Below are positions 20,724-29,490 of a DNA stretch of 33,622 nucleotides, in pieces. The stretch is from assembly GCA_964453265.1 (NCBI GenBank), contig CAYVNU010000010.1, positions 1 to 33,622 of the forward strand, read 5' to 3'. A model generated the notes under the pieces. That model did not search any database. It saw only the letters and a list, made by a program, of their open reading frames with translations, and was not told the origin of the DNA. The position numbers were made by a program, and so were the translations under genes. How positions within the stretch are numbered: position 1 is the stretch's first letter; each line of letters starts with the position of its first letter. This stretch comes from CAYVNU01 sp964453265 (lineage in GTDB: Bacteria; Patescibacteriota; Doudnabacteria; UBA920).

Positions 20724-21731
20724 TTACCTACTGCTTAACATGCTCTTTTTATAACTTTCCAAGTTATCTAAAGCAACTCCTGTGCCTTTTGCCACGCATA
20801 AAAGCGGATCTTCGGCTAAATAACACGGAACTCCCACGCTTTGAGAAATATAATGATCCAAATTTCTTAACATTGCGCTACCGCCGGTCATAACCATGCC
20901 TTTGTCTATAATGTCGGAAGCTAATTCCGGCGGAGTATCTTGCAAAACGGTTTTTACAGCTTTAACCACTTCAGTTAATTCTTCGGAAATTGCCTGAACT
21001 ACCTCGTTTGTTGAAACAGTTACAGTTTTTGGCAAGCCAGAAACCATGTCCCGGCCTTTAATTTCTAAAAGTTCTTCTTCTAAAACCGGCAAAGCACTGC
21101 CAATGCTAATTTTAATTTCTTCCGCTGTTCTATCGCCTATGGCAATACTATGTTTGCGGCGCACGAAATCTATTATTGCTTGGTCAAACCTATTGCCTGC
21201 AACGCGGACAGAAGTAGAATTCACAATACCGCCTAAAGAGAGCACCGCAACATCTGTTGTACCACCCCCAATATCTATTATTAAATTTCCCGAAGCAGAG
21301 GCAATAGGAATGCCTGCGCCAATAGCAGCGGCTACTGTCTCTTTTATTACATAAGCGGCTTTAGCGCCTGCGGCTTGAGCAGCGTCAATAACAGCCCTGC
21401 GCTCAGTTGATGTAATGCCACCCGGTACCGAAATCATAACTTCAGGTCTGAAAAATCTTACGTTACCCAAAGCCTTGTTAATAAAATACCTAAGCATAGC
21501 TTCAGTAACTCTATAATCGGCAATAACTCCGTCTTTCATAGGTCTGCTTGCTACAATTGTTTCCGGCGTTCTACCCAGCATTTCTTTAGCTTCCTGACCC
21601 ACAGCTAAAACCTTATTATCTATAACGGAAATTGCCACAACTGTTGGCTCGTTAATTATGATGCCTTTTTTTGGCACATACACCAAAGTATTTGCTGTTC
21701 CCAAATCTATTCCGATTTTAGTTTCAAACAT
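20724..21731 (-). CDS. mreB: Rod-shape actin homologue MreB
   Basis: Actin-fold ATPase forming membrane-associated filaments that guide lateral wall synthesis. 335 residues with the phosphate-1 loop IGIDLGTANTLVYV at the N terminus, SVPGGITSTERRAV, phosphate-2 IDIGGGTTDVAV and the adenosine motif VMTGGSAML. Full length and typical. No mreC/mreD or rodA follows; two unrelated membrane protein genes do. The ATG is preceded within 4 bases by a TAGTAAG heptamer array in place of a ribosome site. Confidence 0.97.
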   Translation of the reverse strand: MFETKIGIDLGTANTLVYVPKKGIIINEPTVVAISVIDNKVLAVGQEAKEMLGRTPETIVASRPMKDGVIADYRVTEAMLRYFINKALGNVRFFRPEVMISVPGGITSTERRAVIDAAQAAGAKAAYVIKETVAAAIGAGIPIASASGNLIIDIGGGTTDVAVLSLGGIVNSTSVRVAGNRFDQAIIDFVRRKHSIAIGDRTAEEIKISIGSALPVLEEELLEIKGRDMVSGLPKTVTVSTNEVVQAISEELTEVVKAVKTVLQDTPPELASDIIDKGMVMTGGSAMLRNLDHYISQSVGVPCYLAEDPLLCVAKGTGVALDNLESYKKSMLSSR

Positions 21732-21734
21732 AGT

Positions 21735-21757
21735 AGTAAGTAGTAAGTAGTAAGTAG
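21735..21757. repeat. AGTAAGT heptamer array before mreB
   Basis: Three perfect AGTAAGT units plus AG, beginning 4 bases upstream of the mreB start codon. The same unit recurs five times before the sugar kinase gene at the right end of the window. Confidence 0.9.
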
Positions 21758-21839
21758 ATTGGTTACTTATCAGCTGTTATTTAAATAATATCTAGTGTAT
21801 TACAAAGAGGATTTACGAGTTAAGGTTCACAGATAAATT

Positions 21840-21848
21840 ATTATAGCA
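21840..21848 (-). promoter_or_regulatory. Extended -10 promoter of mreB
   Basis: TGCTATAAT on the minus strand is a perfect extended -10. A weak TTCTAC lies 17 bases upstream. Transcription would start near 21833, leaving a leader of about 100 bases that contains the heptamer array. Confidence 0.65.
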
Positions 21849-21860
21849 AATAAAGGGCTG

Positions 21861-21889
21861 TTGTAGAAGAGCTAAAATTAGGCTAAAAT
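21861..21889 (+). promoter_or_regulatory. Promoter of the PEGA-domain gene, near-leaderless
   Basis: TTGTAG, a 17-base spacer and TAAAAT. The expected start of transcription (about 21896) is only a few bases before the ATG at 21899, so the message would be nearly leaderless. The -10 lies inside an 11-mer tandem repeat. Confidence 0.6.
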
Positions 21890-21898
21890 TAAGCTAAT
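21871..21898. repeat. 11-mer tandem repeat before the PEGA-domain gene
   Basis: GCTAAAATTAG, GCTAAAATTAA and a partial GCTAAT run up to the start codon. Confidence 0.8.
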
Positions 21899-23212
21899 AT
21901 GACTAAAAGAGCCAGATATTTACTTATATTTATTGGGTTTATATTTTTTATAATCTCTGCACCACTCATTGTAATTTATGTGCGTGGGCTAAGATTTGAT
22001 TTTAGTACAAAAAAGTTCGTTCATACAGGCGTGTTAGCTGTAAATATTGAACCTGATTCATCACAAATTCTCTTAGACAACAAGCCTGCTAAAACAACTT
22101 CTAAAAACATTCGTTTTTTACTCCCGAAAGACTACCAAATTAGCGTTAGCAAAGACGGTTTTTTACCTTGGCAAAAAAAACTTACAATACAATCCGATCA
22201 AGTAACTTGGATAAACTCAGGTGTAGAAAAAATATTTTTACTTAAAGCAAGTTCACAACTAAAAACCCTGGCTGAAAATGTTACCGATTACATTTCCGAC
22301 GGAAATAAAATAATTTTTTATGATAACAAAAATATATATTTAAGTTCCGGTTACAATCAAAAAAATATAAAAAAAATTGTACTACCGGAAAATATAACCA
22401 AGCAAAAATTAAATATTATTCCCAATGCTGAATACTCTGATGCTTTGCTATTTACATACGACTCTTTAAAGCAAACACCAAATAAAATCTTCATTACCAA
22501 CTTTTCGCAAGAAAAAATTCAAGAAATAACCTCTGTATTAGCTAGTAATGCGCAAACTATCTTACTTAATAATGGGAAAGTTTTAAGTTTAGAAAATAAT
22601 ATTTTATTTTTAGCAGATACAATCTCAAAAACTAAAACAGTTGTTAAAAACAACGTACAAGCTTTTAATTACTCAGATGGTATATATACATTAACTTCAG
22701 AAGCTGAAAATTTATATTTAAATTTTCAGGAATTAAATAGCCCGCAATCCCAAATTCTCCTAAAAAATCTACCGACTTTAAATTCACCTCAAATTTTAAT
22801 TAGTGAAAACAAACAAATATTTATATTAGCAGACGAAGGACTATTTAAAATAAATTCCGGTTTAGAAAAAATTTCAGACAAGGTTTCAGACTGGTATTTT
22901 TACCATTCGTTACCTTCAATTATATATTCCAGCTATGGAGAAATTAACTATTACGATTTTATAAAACAACAATCCAAAACCATTACCAGAACATCAGCTA
23001 GAGCTGGGAATCTAAGAATTAGCCAGAAAATAGGATACGCTTTTTTTCTTAAAGGAACGCAAATAAACGCTCTAGAGCTGGACGACCGCGGTAATCAAAA
23101 CGAATATATTTTGTATAATTCCCAGTCAATAAAAAAATTCGAAATTGATTCAGACTTTAAAAATATACTAGTTCTAGACGGTAATAATTTAAGTTATTTT
23201 ACTTTGCGCTAA
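21899..23212 (+). CDS. Membrane-anchored PEGA-domain protein
   Basis: 437 residues with an N-terminal membrane segment (about 7-28, YLLIFIGFIFFIISAPLIVI) and a large outward part. Residues about 45-95 form a PEGA domain (GVLAVNIEPDSSQILLDNKPA, then YQISVSKDGFLPWQKKLTI), common in Patescibacterial surface proteins. The rest is rich in short strands with recurrent ILISENKQIFILAD-like units and probably folds as a beta propeller. Likely surface binding or scaffolding; no enzymatic residues recognised. The 3' end overlaps the convergent rnhA gene by 14 bases. Confidence 0.85.
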   Translation: MTKRARYLLIFIGFIFFIISAPLIVIYVRGLRFDFSTKKFVHTGVLAVNIEPDSSQILLDNKPAKTTSKNIRFLLPKDYQISVSKDGFLPWQKKLTIQSDQVTWINSGVEKIFLLKASSQLKTLAENVTDYISDGNKIIFYDNKNIYLSSGYNQKNIKKIVLPENITKQKLNIIPNAEYSDALLFTYDSLKQTPNKIFITNFSQEKIQEITSVLASNAQTILLNNGKVLSLENNILFLADTISKTKTVVKNNVQAFNYSDGIYTLTSEAENLYLNFQELNSPQSQILLKNLPTLNSPQILISENKQIFILADEGLFKINSGLEKISDKVSDWYFYHSLPSIIYSSYGEINYYDFIKQQSKTITRTSARAGNLRISQKIGYAFFLKGTQINALELDDRGNQNEYILYNSQSIKKFEIDSDFKNILVLDGNNLSYFTLR

Positions 23213-23609
23213 TAGCTCCATCTATTACCTCGTTAACTAACTTGTCCGCAAGTTTGTTGAATTCTCTTCTAACATGGCGAAATATAACACTTCTAAAATT
23301 ATTTTTTAATTTTATTACCGTAGCAGCCAAAACTTGCAAGTTTGGCTCTTTTATTTTGTATAGACCTTGCATTTGTTTAACAACCAATTCTGAATCCATA
23401 TTAACTTCCAAATCCCGACCGCCTAAACTTTCGGCTTTTATTAAGGCCATAATCAAAGCTTTATATTCAGCTGTGTTATTGGTCGCCTCACCTATATACT
23501 CTTTTAATTCAGCAATAATTTCTTTTTTTTCATTGTAAATAACAGCCCCTATCCCAGCAGGCCCGGGATTCCCTCTTGCTCCTCCGTCAGTAAAAATTAT
23601 TAACTTCAT
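23199..23609 (-). CDS. rnhA: Ribonuclease HI
   Basis: Cleaves the RNA strand of RNA-DNA hybrids. 136 residues with all four metal-binding acidic residues: Asp8 (IFTDGGARGNPGPAG), Glu48 (NNTAEYKAL), Asp72 (VNMDSELVVKQM) and Asp122 (FNKLADKLVN). The compact sequence lacks a hybrid-binding N-terminal domain. It lies 23 bases after recJ, so the two genome-maintenance genes may be cotranscribed. Confidence 0.95.
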   Translation of the reverse strand: MKLIIFTDGGARGNPGPAGIGAVIYNEKKEIIAELKEYIGEATNNTAEYKALIMALIKAESLGGRDLEVNMDSELVVKQMQGLYKIKEPNLQVLAATVIKLKNNFRSVIFRHVRREFNKLADKLVNEVIDGAISAK

Positions 23610-23632
23610 ACAGCCCCTTTCTAAAAAAATTA

Positions 23633-25381
23633 TTAAACGCTTTTTTTAATATCCAAAATTCTTAATTTAAGTTTTATGTTGTTATTCCAGCTGTCGGCTA
23701 AAAGTTCACAGGCAATATCCAATTTTTCATTGACTAAAAAATTTTGAAAAAGACCAGCCATATTAAAACCAATGGCGCTAACTAATTTTTCACCAAATCT
23801 AAATACAGCCTGGGCGTGTTTACCCTCATTGCCAACTAATTTTAAACTTTGCAATACTGCATTTCTTACAAAAAATTTAGGTTTTAAATTCCCTACACCA
23901 AATGGCTGGAGTACTGTAATGGTATTATATACTTGTAAATTTAAATCCTCAGGAAGCAGTTCCATATCAAGGTCCAGAATTTTAGAATTTGATTCCAAAT
24001 TTGCTTCAGCGTACAACAAAACACTTTGATAAAAAACTTCAAACTTACTATTTAAAATAGTTAGTCCGGCCGCTTGCTGATGTCCGCCAAAACGTTCAAT
24101 ATGTAAAGAAGCGTGTTTTAAAGCTTCAATTATACTAAAACCTCCCACGGTTCGCGCAGAACCTGTGGCCGTTTCAGTCTCCTTGGAAAGTACAATTGTT
24201 GGTCTATAAAACTCTTCCGCTAACCTTCCTGCGACCAAACCAACGACTCCTTTCGGCCAATCACTACCACTTAAAACCAAAACCTTTCTATGTCTTATAA
24301 TTTCAGCCTGAGCCCTAGCTTCACTTAAAACTCTGGCCGTTAAATCTTGCCTGCGTTTATTTACGTTTTCCAAACTATCGGCTTTTAGCAAGGCCTCTTC
24401 TAAGTTTTTTTCCATAAGTAAATTTAAAGCAACATCAGCGTGCTCTAAGCGGCCAGCAGCATTAATCCTCGGAGCAATTACAAAACCCAAAGCATAAGTA
24501 TCGGGAGTATTTTTAAATTCCATTACACTCTCAAGACTAACAGAATCTGTATCTGACTTTAAAAGTCCGGCCAAATACATGAGCGCCCTAAGCCCCGTCC
24601 ATTTTGTTTTTTGCAAAACTCTTAGTCCATACTTTACAAAAATTCTATTTTCACCAACTAAGCTATGACAATCTGCTACCGTACCAATTGCCACCAAATC
24701 AAGCAGCCATTTTTCCAACCCCGGCTTATAATTTTCAATAAATTTTTCCGCCCGCTTGTCGGAAAGCAAAGCAGCGGCTAATTTAAAAGCAACACCCACA
24801 CCTGTAATATTTTTATCCGGATATGCGTCTTCAGGGTTTTTAGGATTAATCAAGCAAAAAGCTTTTGGAGATTCGCCAATAATTTCATGGTGATCGGTTA
24901 TAATAAAATCTATACCGTTTTCCCCGCACCATTTTGCAGCCTCAGTAGAATTCGTACCACAATCAACCGTAATAATTATTTTGGCGCCTTTAGACTTTAT
25001 TAAGGCCATGGCCTCCATATTTACGCCGTAACCTTCCGAAAACCTGTCCGGGATATAACTCTCAACCGAAATTCCAAAAAAATTAAAAGCCTGCTTAAGT
25101 AAAGCGTTTGCGGTTATCGCATCCGCGTCATAATCGCCATAAATAAATATTTTTTCTTTATTCTCAATAGCTAAAAAAAGCCTATCAACCGCCTTTTGCA
25201 TATCCTTAAATAAAAAAGGACTTAATAGTTCTGAATATTCAGCACGCAAAAAAATACCCACCTGCTTTTCTTCGGTGAGCCCCCTGTTATATAAAAGTTG
25301 AACCAAAGTCGGATTTAACTGGGAAAATTCTTGAAATAAACTTTCCGATGCCTTTGGTTTAATTACCCAATTATCAGCCAT
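23633..25381 (-). CDS. recJ: Single-strand-specific 5'-3' exonuclease RecJ
   Basis: DHH-family exonuclease of recombination and mismatch repair. 582 residues with motif I YGDYDADAITANALL (81-95), motif II TVDCGTNS, the DHH motif ITDHHEI (161-167) and a DHHA1 domain with FGGHQQAAGL. NAAGRLEHAD, typical of the family, is present. Full length; leads directly to rnhA. Confidence 0.96.
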   Translation of the reverse strand: MADNWVIKPKASESLFQEFSQLNPTLVQLLYNRGLTEEKQVGIFLRAEYSELLSPFLFKDMQKAVDRLFLAIENKEKIFIYGDYDADAITANALLKQAFNFFGISVESYIPDRFSEGYGVNMEAMALIKSKGAKIIITVDCGTNSTEAAKWCGENGIDFIITDHHEIIGESPKAFCLINPKNPEDAYPDKNITGVGVAFKLAAALLSDKRAEKFIENYKPGLEKWLLDLVAIGTVADCHSLVGENRIFVKYGLRVLQKTKWTGLRALMYLAGLLKSDTDSVSLESVMEFKNTPDTYALGFVIAPRINAAGRLEHADVALNLLMEKNLEEALLKADSLENVNKRRQDLTARVLSEARAQAEIIRHRKVLVLSGSDWPKGVVGLVAGRLAEEFYRPTIVLSKETETATGSARTVGGFSIIEALKHASLHIERFGGHQQAAGLTILNSKFEVFYQSVLLYAEANLESNSKILDLDMELLPEDLNLQVYNTITVLQPFGVGNLKPKFFVRNAVLQSLKLVGNEGKHAQAVFRFGEKLVSAIGFNMAGLFQNFLVNEKLDIACELLADSWNNNIKLKLRILDIKKSV

Positions 25382-25444
25382 TAATCTGTTTTTATTGTTG
25401 TTAAATTATTTGAATTAATATTACCTAGTTTATTATTTCTTAAG

Positions 25445-27049
25445 TTATTCTTCATTTAAAAACTTAAGCAAACTTACGCCGGTCATTTCTGCCGGCTTTT
25501 CTATGCCAAATAAGTCTAATACAGTTGGCGCAACATCGCAAATTACACCCTCAGGCACCAAACCAGCTAAATTTACATAGCTTAAATCGCGGCTTTGACG
25601 GAATTTAAATTCGTTTAAAACCATTAAAAATGGCACCGGGTTAGTCGTATGGTCTTTGTCTATATCCCCGGTTTTTAAATTTATCATCTGTTCAACATTG
25701 CCATGGTCGGCCGTTAAAAACAACGCAGCATCGCACAATAAGCAGGCATTCATTATTTTTTGAAAACAATTATCTAGAGATTCAACAGCCAAAATAGCGG
25801 CTTTTAAATTGCCGGTGTGTCCAACCATATCGGTATTAGCAAAATTCGCAACGAAAAAATTAAACTCCGAACTGCTAATCTGCTTGGTTAACACATCGGT
25901 TAATTTTTCCGAAGACATTTCCGGATGGTCAACATAGTTATGGCTATTTTCCGGGCTGGTTATAATTTCTCTTTTCTCTCCCGGATACTCCGCAGTCCGT
26001 CCGCAATTGAAAAACGAAGTAACGTGGGCGTATTTTTCGCTCTCCGCAATATGAAATTGCGTATATTTGCTGTTAGATAAAACTTCGCCTAAATTATTTT
26101 TTAAATCTAAAGGCGGGTAAGCAACCTGGGCCGGCAAACCTTGGGCATATTCGGTCATGGTCACAAAAAATAAATTCTGCAAAGGCCTGCCTCTAAATTT
26201 TTCAGGCACATCTTTCATTTGCACAAAACTTTGAGTCAACTGTAAAGCCCTGTCCTGCCTAAAATTAAAATAAATAACCGCGTCATTATCTGAAATTTTC
26301 CCCACAGGTTCATGCATTTCATTTACAATTACCGACGGCTTAATCATTTCATCATAAATTTGCTGGCTGTAATTATTTTCTATGCAAGACTCGGCAGAGT
26401 TCGCCATTATACCCTTACCTTCTACCAATGCCTGGTAAGTTAAGAGCGTCTGATCCCAATGCCCGCCTCTGTCCATGGCGTAAAAACGTCCCGCAATAGT
26501 TGCAATTTCTCCAACACCTATTTCGGCAATTTTATGCCTAGCTTTTTTTAATGTTTCTAGTGCAATTTTTTCATCAGTATCGCGGCCGTCGGTAAACATG
26601 TGAATATAAACTTTTTTAAGGCCTTTAGATTCAGCGAGACCTAATAATGCGTATAAATGTTCGTCTAAACTATGCACGCCTCCGGGACTTAAGAGGCCGA
26701 TTAAATGCAAAGCGGAATTATTTTTTTTACAATGTTCAATCGCGCTTAAAAAAGCCGGGTTTTTAAAAAATTCTCCGGTTTGAATACTCCTGGTTATTCT
26801 TGGCAAATCTTGTCCGACAATTCTACCAGCGCCGATGTTAAGATGTCCGACTTCGCTATTTCCCATTTCTCCCCAAGGCAAACCAACTAACGGACCACTT
26901 GCCTGCAAGGTTAAACTCGGATAATTGCTAATTGCAAAATTTAAAGCAGGCGTTTTTGCTTGAGCAATAGCATTGCCGTAAGAGCTGCTGGCCACGCCAA
27001 AACCGTCGAAAATAACCAAAACAACCTTTTTATATTTTTTATGATCCAT
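25445..27049 (-). CDS. gpmI: Cofactor-independent phosphoglycerate mutase
   Basis: Converts 3- to 2-phosphoglycerate through a phosphoserine. 534 residues of the alkaline phosphatase superfamily: Asp15 (VIFDGFGV), catalytic Ser65 (MGNSEVGHLNIGAG), DGRDTD, GRFYAMDRGGHWD and the second metal site LTADHGNVEQM. Acts between Pgk and enolase, whose gene is immediately upstream (49-base gap). A TATAAGAC direct repeat lies in that gap. Confidence 0.96.
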   Translation of the reverse strand: MDHKKYKKVVLVIFDGFGVASSSYGNAIAQAKTPALNFAISNYPSLTLQASGPLVGLPWGEMGNSEVGHLNIGAGRIVGQDLPRITRSIQTGEFFKNPAFLSAIEHCKKNNSALHLIGLLSPGGVHSLDEHLYALLGLAESKGLKKVYIHMFTDGRDTDEKIALETLKKARHKIAEIGVGEIATIAGRFYAMDRGGHWDQTLLTYQALVEGKGIMANSAESCIENNYSQQIYDEMIKPSVIVNEMHEPVGKISDNDAVIYFNFRQDRALQLTQSFVQMKDVPEKFRGRPLQNLFFVTMTEYAQGLPAQVAYPPLDLKNNLGEVLSNSKYTQFHIAESEKYAHVTSFFNCGRTAEYPGEKREIITSPENSHNYVDHPEMSSEKLTDVLTKQISSSEFNFFVANFANTDMVGHTGNLKAAILAVESLDNCFQKIMNACLLCDAALFLTADHGNVEQMINLKTGDIDKDHTTNPVPFLMVLNEFKFRQSRDLSYVNLAGLVPEGVICDVAPTVLDLFGIEKPAEMTGVSLLKFLNEE

Positions 27050-27072
27050 TTTTGTTTTTGAACTAATGTTCC

Positions 27073-27090
27073 TATAAGACGTATAAGACC
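27073..27090. repeat. Nonamer direct repeat between eno and gpmI
   Basis: TATAAGACG and TATAAGACC are adjacent 9-base units, 23 bases upstream of the gpmI start codon. Confidence 0.6.
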
Positions 27091-27097
27091 ACTGTTT

Positions 27098-28375
27098 CTA
27101 AATTTGTTCTTCAATTTCCAAAAGTCTATTATACTTCGCAAGTCTCTCTCCCCTGCAAGGCGCGCCGGCTTTTATATAATCTGCTTTAACTGCTACGCTT
27201 AAGTCCGCAATAAAGCTGTCAGGAGTTTCCCCGCTTCTATGAGAAATAATAACTTTATAATTATTTTGCTGCGCTAATTTAATTGCGTCAAAAGTTTCAG
27301 ACAAACTGCCGATTTGATTGACTTTAATTAGTACTGAGTTGGCAATTTTTTGATTTATACCCATTTGTATTCGCTTGCTGTTGGTAACAAACAAATCGTC
27401 TCCCACTAACAATACGTTTTGACCTAAATTTTGCGTTAAAAATTTCCAGCCTAAAAAATCATCTTCCGCGCAGCCGTCTTCAATCACAGCTATGCTGTAT
27501 TTATTTACCCATTTCTTGTAAAACTGATAAATACTGGCGGACTTTAAACTCGTTTTAGAAGCTTTTAGCTCATAAGTGGCTTTAGATTTATCATAAAATT
27601 CGCTAGATGCGGCATCCATGCCCAAATTAAAATCTTTCCCTAAAACAAATCCCGATTTTTTTACCGCTTCTGCCAAATATTTTAAAGCGTCTTCGTTCGA
27701 TGGCAGTTTTGGCGCAAAACCACCTTCATCACCCACGCCGGTTGAGTAACCTTCAGCCATAAGATTTTTCTTAAGCTGATGATAAACCAAAACTCCGGCC
27801 TCTAATTGATCGCTGAATTTTTTTGTTTGCGGAATTATAAAAAATTCCTGAATGTCCAAACCGCTATCCGCGTGAGCCCCGCCATTTATAACATTGAAAA
27901 GTGGTGTTGGTATTTTATATTTAATTTTCTCTCCCACTGGTTGACTGTCAAATCTGTAATAAACTTTAGCCAAATATTCGTACAATTCCAAGCCTTCTAT
28001 TTTTGCGGCAAGTCTGGCTGAGGCCAAAGAAACCGACAAAATTGCATTGGCCCCGAGTTTCGATTTATTTTTTGTTTTGTCCAAAGCAATCATCTTCTCG
28101 TCTATTTCCCTTTGCTTTGTAACATCAAACCCTTTTAACACTTTGGCAATTTTTGTATTTACATTTTTACACGCGTTTAAAACACCAAGTCCCCCATAGC
28201 GTTTTTTATCCCCATCTCTTAACTCTAAAGCTTCGTGTATTCCGGTTGAAGCTCCGCTCGGCACGCTGGCTGTTGCCCAAATTTCCCCAGCCCAAATTGT
28301 AGTTTCTACAGTCGGATTACCCCTACTATCTAATATTTCCCTAGCTAAAATCTTGCTTATTTGTGTGGATTTCAT
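27098..28375 (-). CDS. eno: Enolase
   Basis: Converts 2-phosphoglycerate to phosphoenolpyruvate. 425 residues with catalytic and metal residues in place: Glu217 (GVGDEGGFAP), Asp254, Glu299 (VIEDGCAEDD), Asp326-Asp327 (LVGDDLFVT), Lys351 (LIKVNQIGS), the SHRSGET motif and Lys402 (YIKAGAPCRGER). The last motif reads GAPCRGER where most bacteria have a Ser-rich form, a mild divergence. Own promoter at 28402-28410, and a terminator separates it from the lycopene-cyclase-type genes upstream. Confidence 0.97.
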   Translation of the reverse strand: MKSTQISKILAREILDSRGNPTVETTIWAGEIWATASVPSGASTGIHEALELRDGDKKRYGGLGVLNACKNVNTKIAKVLKGFDVTKQREIDEKMIALDKTKNKSKLGANAILSVSLASARLAAKIEGLELYEYLAKVYYRFDSQPVGEKIKYKIPTPLFNVINGGAHADSGLDIQEFFIIPQTKKFSDQLEAGVLVYHQLKKNLMAEGYSTGVGDEGGFAPKLPSNEDALKYLAEAVKKSGFVLGKDFNLGMDAASSEFYDKSKATYELKASKTSLKSASIYQFYKKWVNKYSIAVIEDGCAEDDFLGWKFLTQNLGQNVLLVGDDLFVTNSKRIQMGINQKIANSVLIKVNQIGSLSETFDAIKLAQQNNYKVIISHRSGETPDSFIADLSVAVKADYIKAGAPCRGERLAKYNRLLEIEEQI

Positions 28376-28401
28376 TATTTTATTCTTTGATTTATACCTA
28401 A

Positions 28402-28410
28402 ATTATATCA
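28402..28410 (-). promoter_or_regulatory. Extended -10 promoter of eno
   Basis: TGATATAAT on the minus strand is a perfect extended -10; transcription would start near 28395, about 20 bases before the ATG. Confidence 0.65.
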
Positions 28411-28412
28411 CA

Positions 28413-28445
28413 AAAATAAAAAAAACAGGCCTTTATTAACCTGTT
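28413..28445 (-). terminator. Intrinsic terminator upstream of eno
   Basis: On the minus strand AACAGG, a 10-base loop and CCTGTT lead into a run of TTTTTTATTTTT. It ends the unit of three membrane protein genes that follows pgk. Confidence 0.85.
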
Positions 28446-28459
28446 AACCACACTGTCAG

Positions 28460-28834
28460 TTATTTTAAAACTTGGGAAATAAATCTCTCAACAGCATAAA
28501 ATACTGTTCCAGCTAAAGCCCAAAAAGGAGCACTTAAATAACTCGTTGTTCTTCTAAACAAAGGCAGCTTTTCGTAAACCCATAAATGTTTCCCCGTTAA
28601 AAATAAATGTGTAAATCCAACCAATGCTTCAAAAAATGGACCCGCAATTAACCAAATAAAAAAAAGAGTCCAAATAATTCTACCATGAACATAAGACAAT
28701 GCGGCGACAACAAACACAGGCAAAATAAATAACCCCACATACTCATACCAAAAAAACTTCTTCTTATGGGGCATTGTTTTAGATAACAATAAAAAATTTA
28801 AAGGTAAAAATAATACAAAAAGTAGATAATTCAT
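28460..28834 (-). CDS. Small polytopic membrane protein linked to lycopene-cyclase-type genes
   Basis: 124 residues, three to four membrane segments, not recognised with certainty. It contains WLIAGPFFEALVGFTH in a membrane segment, which recalls the P-x-E-E region of the two neighbours, so it may be a third, diverged member of the same group. Its ATG overlaps the stop of the preceding gene by one base (TAATG), a strong sign of coupled translation and shared function. Confidence 0.6.
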   Translation of the reverse strand: MNYLLFVLFLPLNFLLLSKTMPHKKKFFWYEYVGLFILPVFVVAALSYVHGRIIWTLFFIWLIAGPFFEALVGFTHLFLTGKHLWVYEKLPLFRRTTSYLSAPFWALAGTVFYAVERFISQVLK

Positions 28835-29175
28835 TATTTTTTAAATAACTTTTTAAAAGATTTGTTTTTTTCTTCTGCCGAACCCATAACGGAAACTAAA
28901 ATTCCAACAACAAAAAAAACTAAAATTGCCCACATTAATTCCTCAACTACGCTAGGGCCAAAATTAATACCAATTGTTCTATCATAATTAAATTGCCAAG
29001 CCCCCCAAATAGTAGCGAATGGATCAACAATAAAAAAATATACAGCGCCTAAAAAAGCAGACAAAACTATAAATTTAAAGTTTTTTGTAATATCTTTATA
29101 AAAATAAAAAAACACACAAACAATAGGTGGTAAAAAAGTTACTAAATTGAGTTTTAAGTATGTAAAATTAAGCAT
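28834..29175 (-). CDS. Lycopene-cyclase-domain protein, second half (CrtYd-like)
   Basis: 113 residues, three membrane segments. The segment DPFATIWGAWQFNYDR, then GINFGPSVVEELMW, matches the lycopene cyclase domain of heterodimeric CrtYc/CrtYd enzymes, in which a Pro and paired Glu residues lie in a membrane helix. Two such halves together close the beta rings of lycopene. The start overlaps the end of the preceding half by 8 bases. Confidence 0.75.
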   Translation of the reverse strand: MLNFTYLKLNLVTFLPPIVCVFFYFYKDITKNFKFIVLSAFLGAVYFFIVDPFATIWGAWQFNYDRTIGINFGPSVVEELMWAILVFFVVGILVSVMGSAEEKNKSFKKLFKK

Positions 29176-29485
29176 TATGGATACCCTTTCTAATTAACAA
29201 AAGTACTGCTGTTATTTGTTGGGGTAAAAAAAATAAAATCAAATATTCTTCTAACGGTAATCCTAAAAAATAAATTCCTAAATTTTTTGTATAATACCAT
29301 ACCCCCCACTTTACACTTCCAATTATATCAAATACTAGCCCCCAACTCACCGCCAATACGGTTATAAAAATTATAGTTTTTTTATACTTAATTAAAAACT
29401 TCCAATAAAATACCCACATAATCAAAGAGGGTATAAAAACAAAAATTATTAACCATTTTAAATAAGGTAAATTTGACAATCCCAT
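29168..29485 (-). CDS. Lycopene-cyclase-domain protein, first half (CrtYc-like)
   Basis: 105 residues, three membrane segments. WGVWYYTKNLGIYFLGLPLEE (quoted in part: GIYFLGLPLEEYLILF) is the characteristic motif of the lycopene cyclase domain. It begins 5 bases after the pgk stop codon and overlaps the partner half by 8 bases. No phytoene synthase, desaturase or rhodopsin gene is present in the window, so the substrate source is unclear. Confidence 0.78.
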   Translation of the reverse strand: MGLSNLPYLKWLIIFVFIPSLIMWVFYWKFLIKYKKTIIFITVLAVSWGLVFDIIGSVKWGVWYYTKNLGIYFLGLPLEEYLILFFLPQQITAVLLLIRKGIHNA

Positions 29486-29490
29486 ATTTT

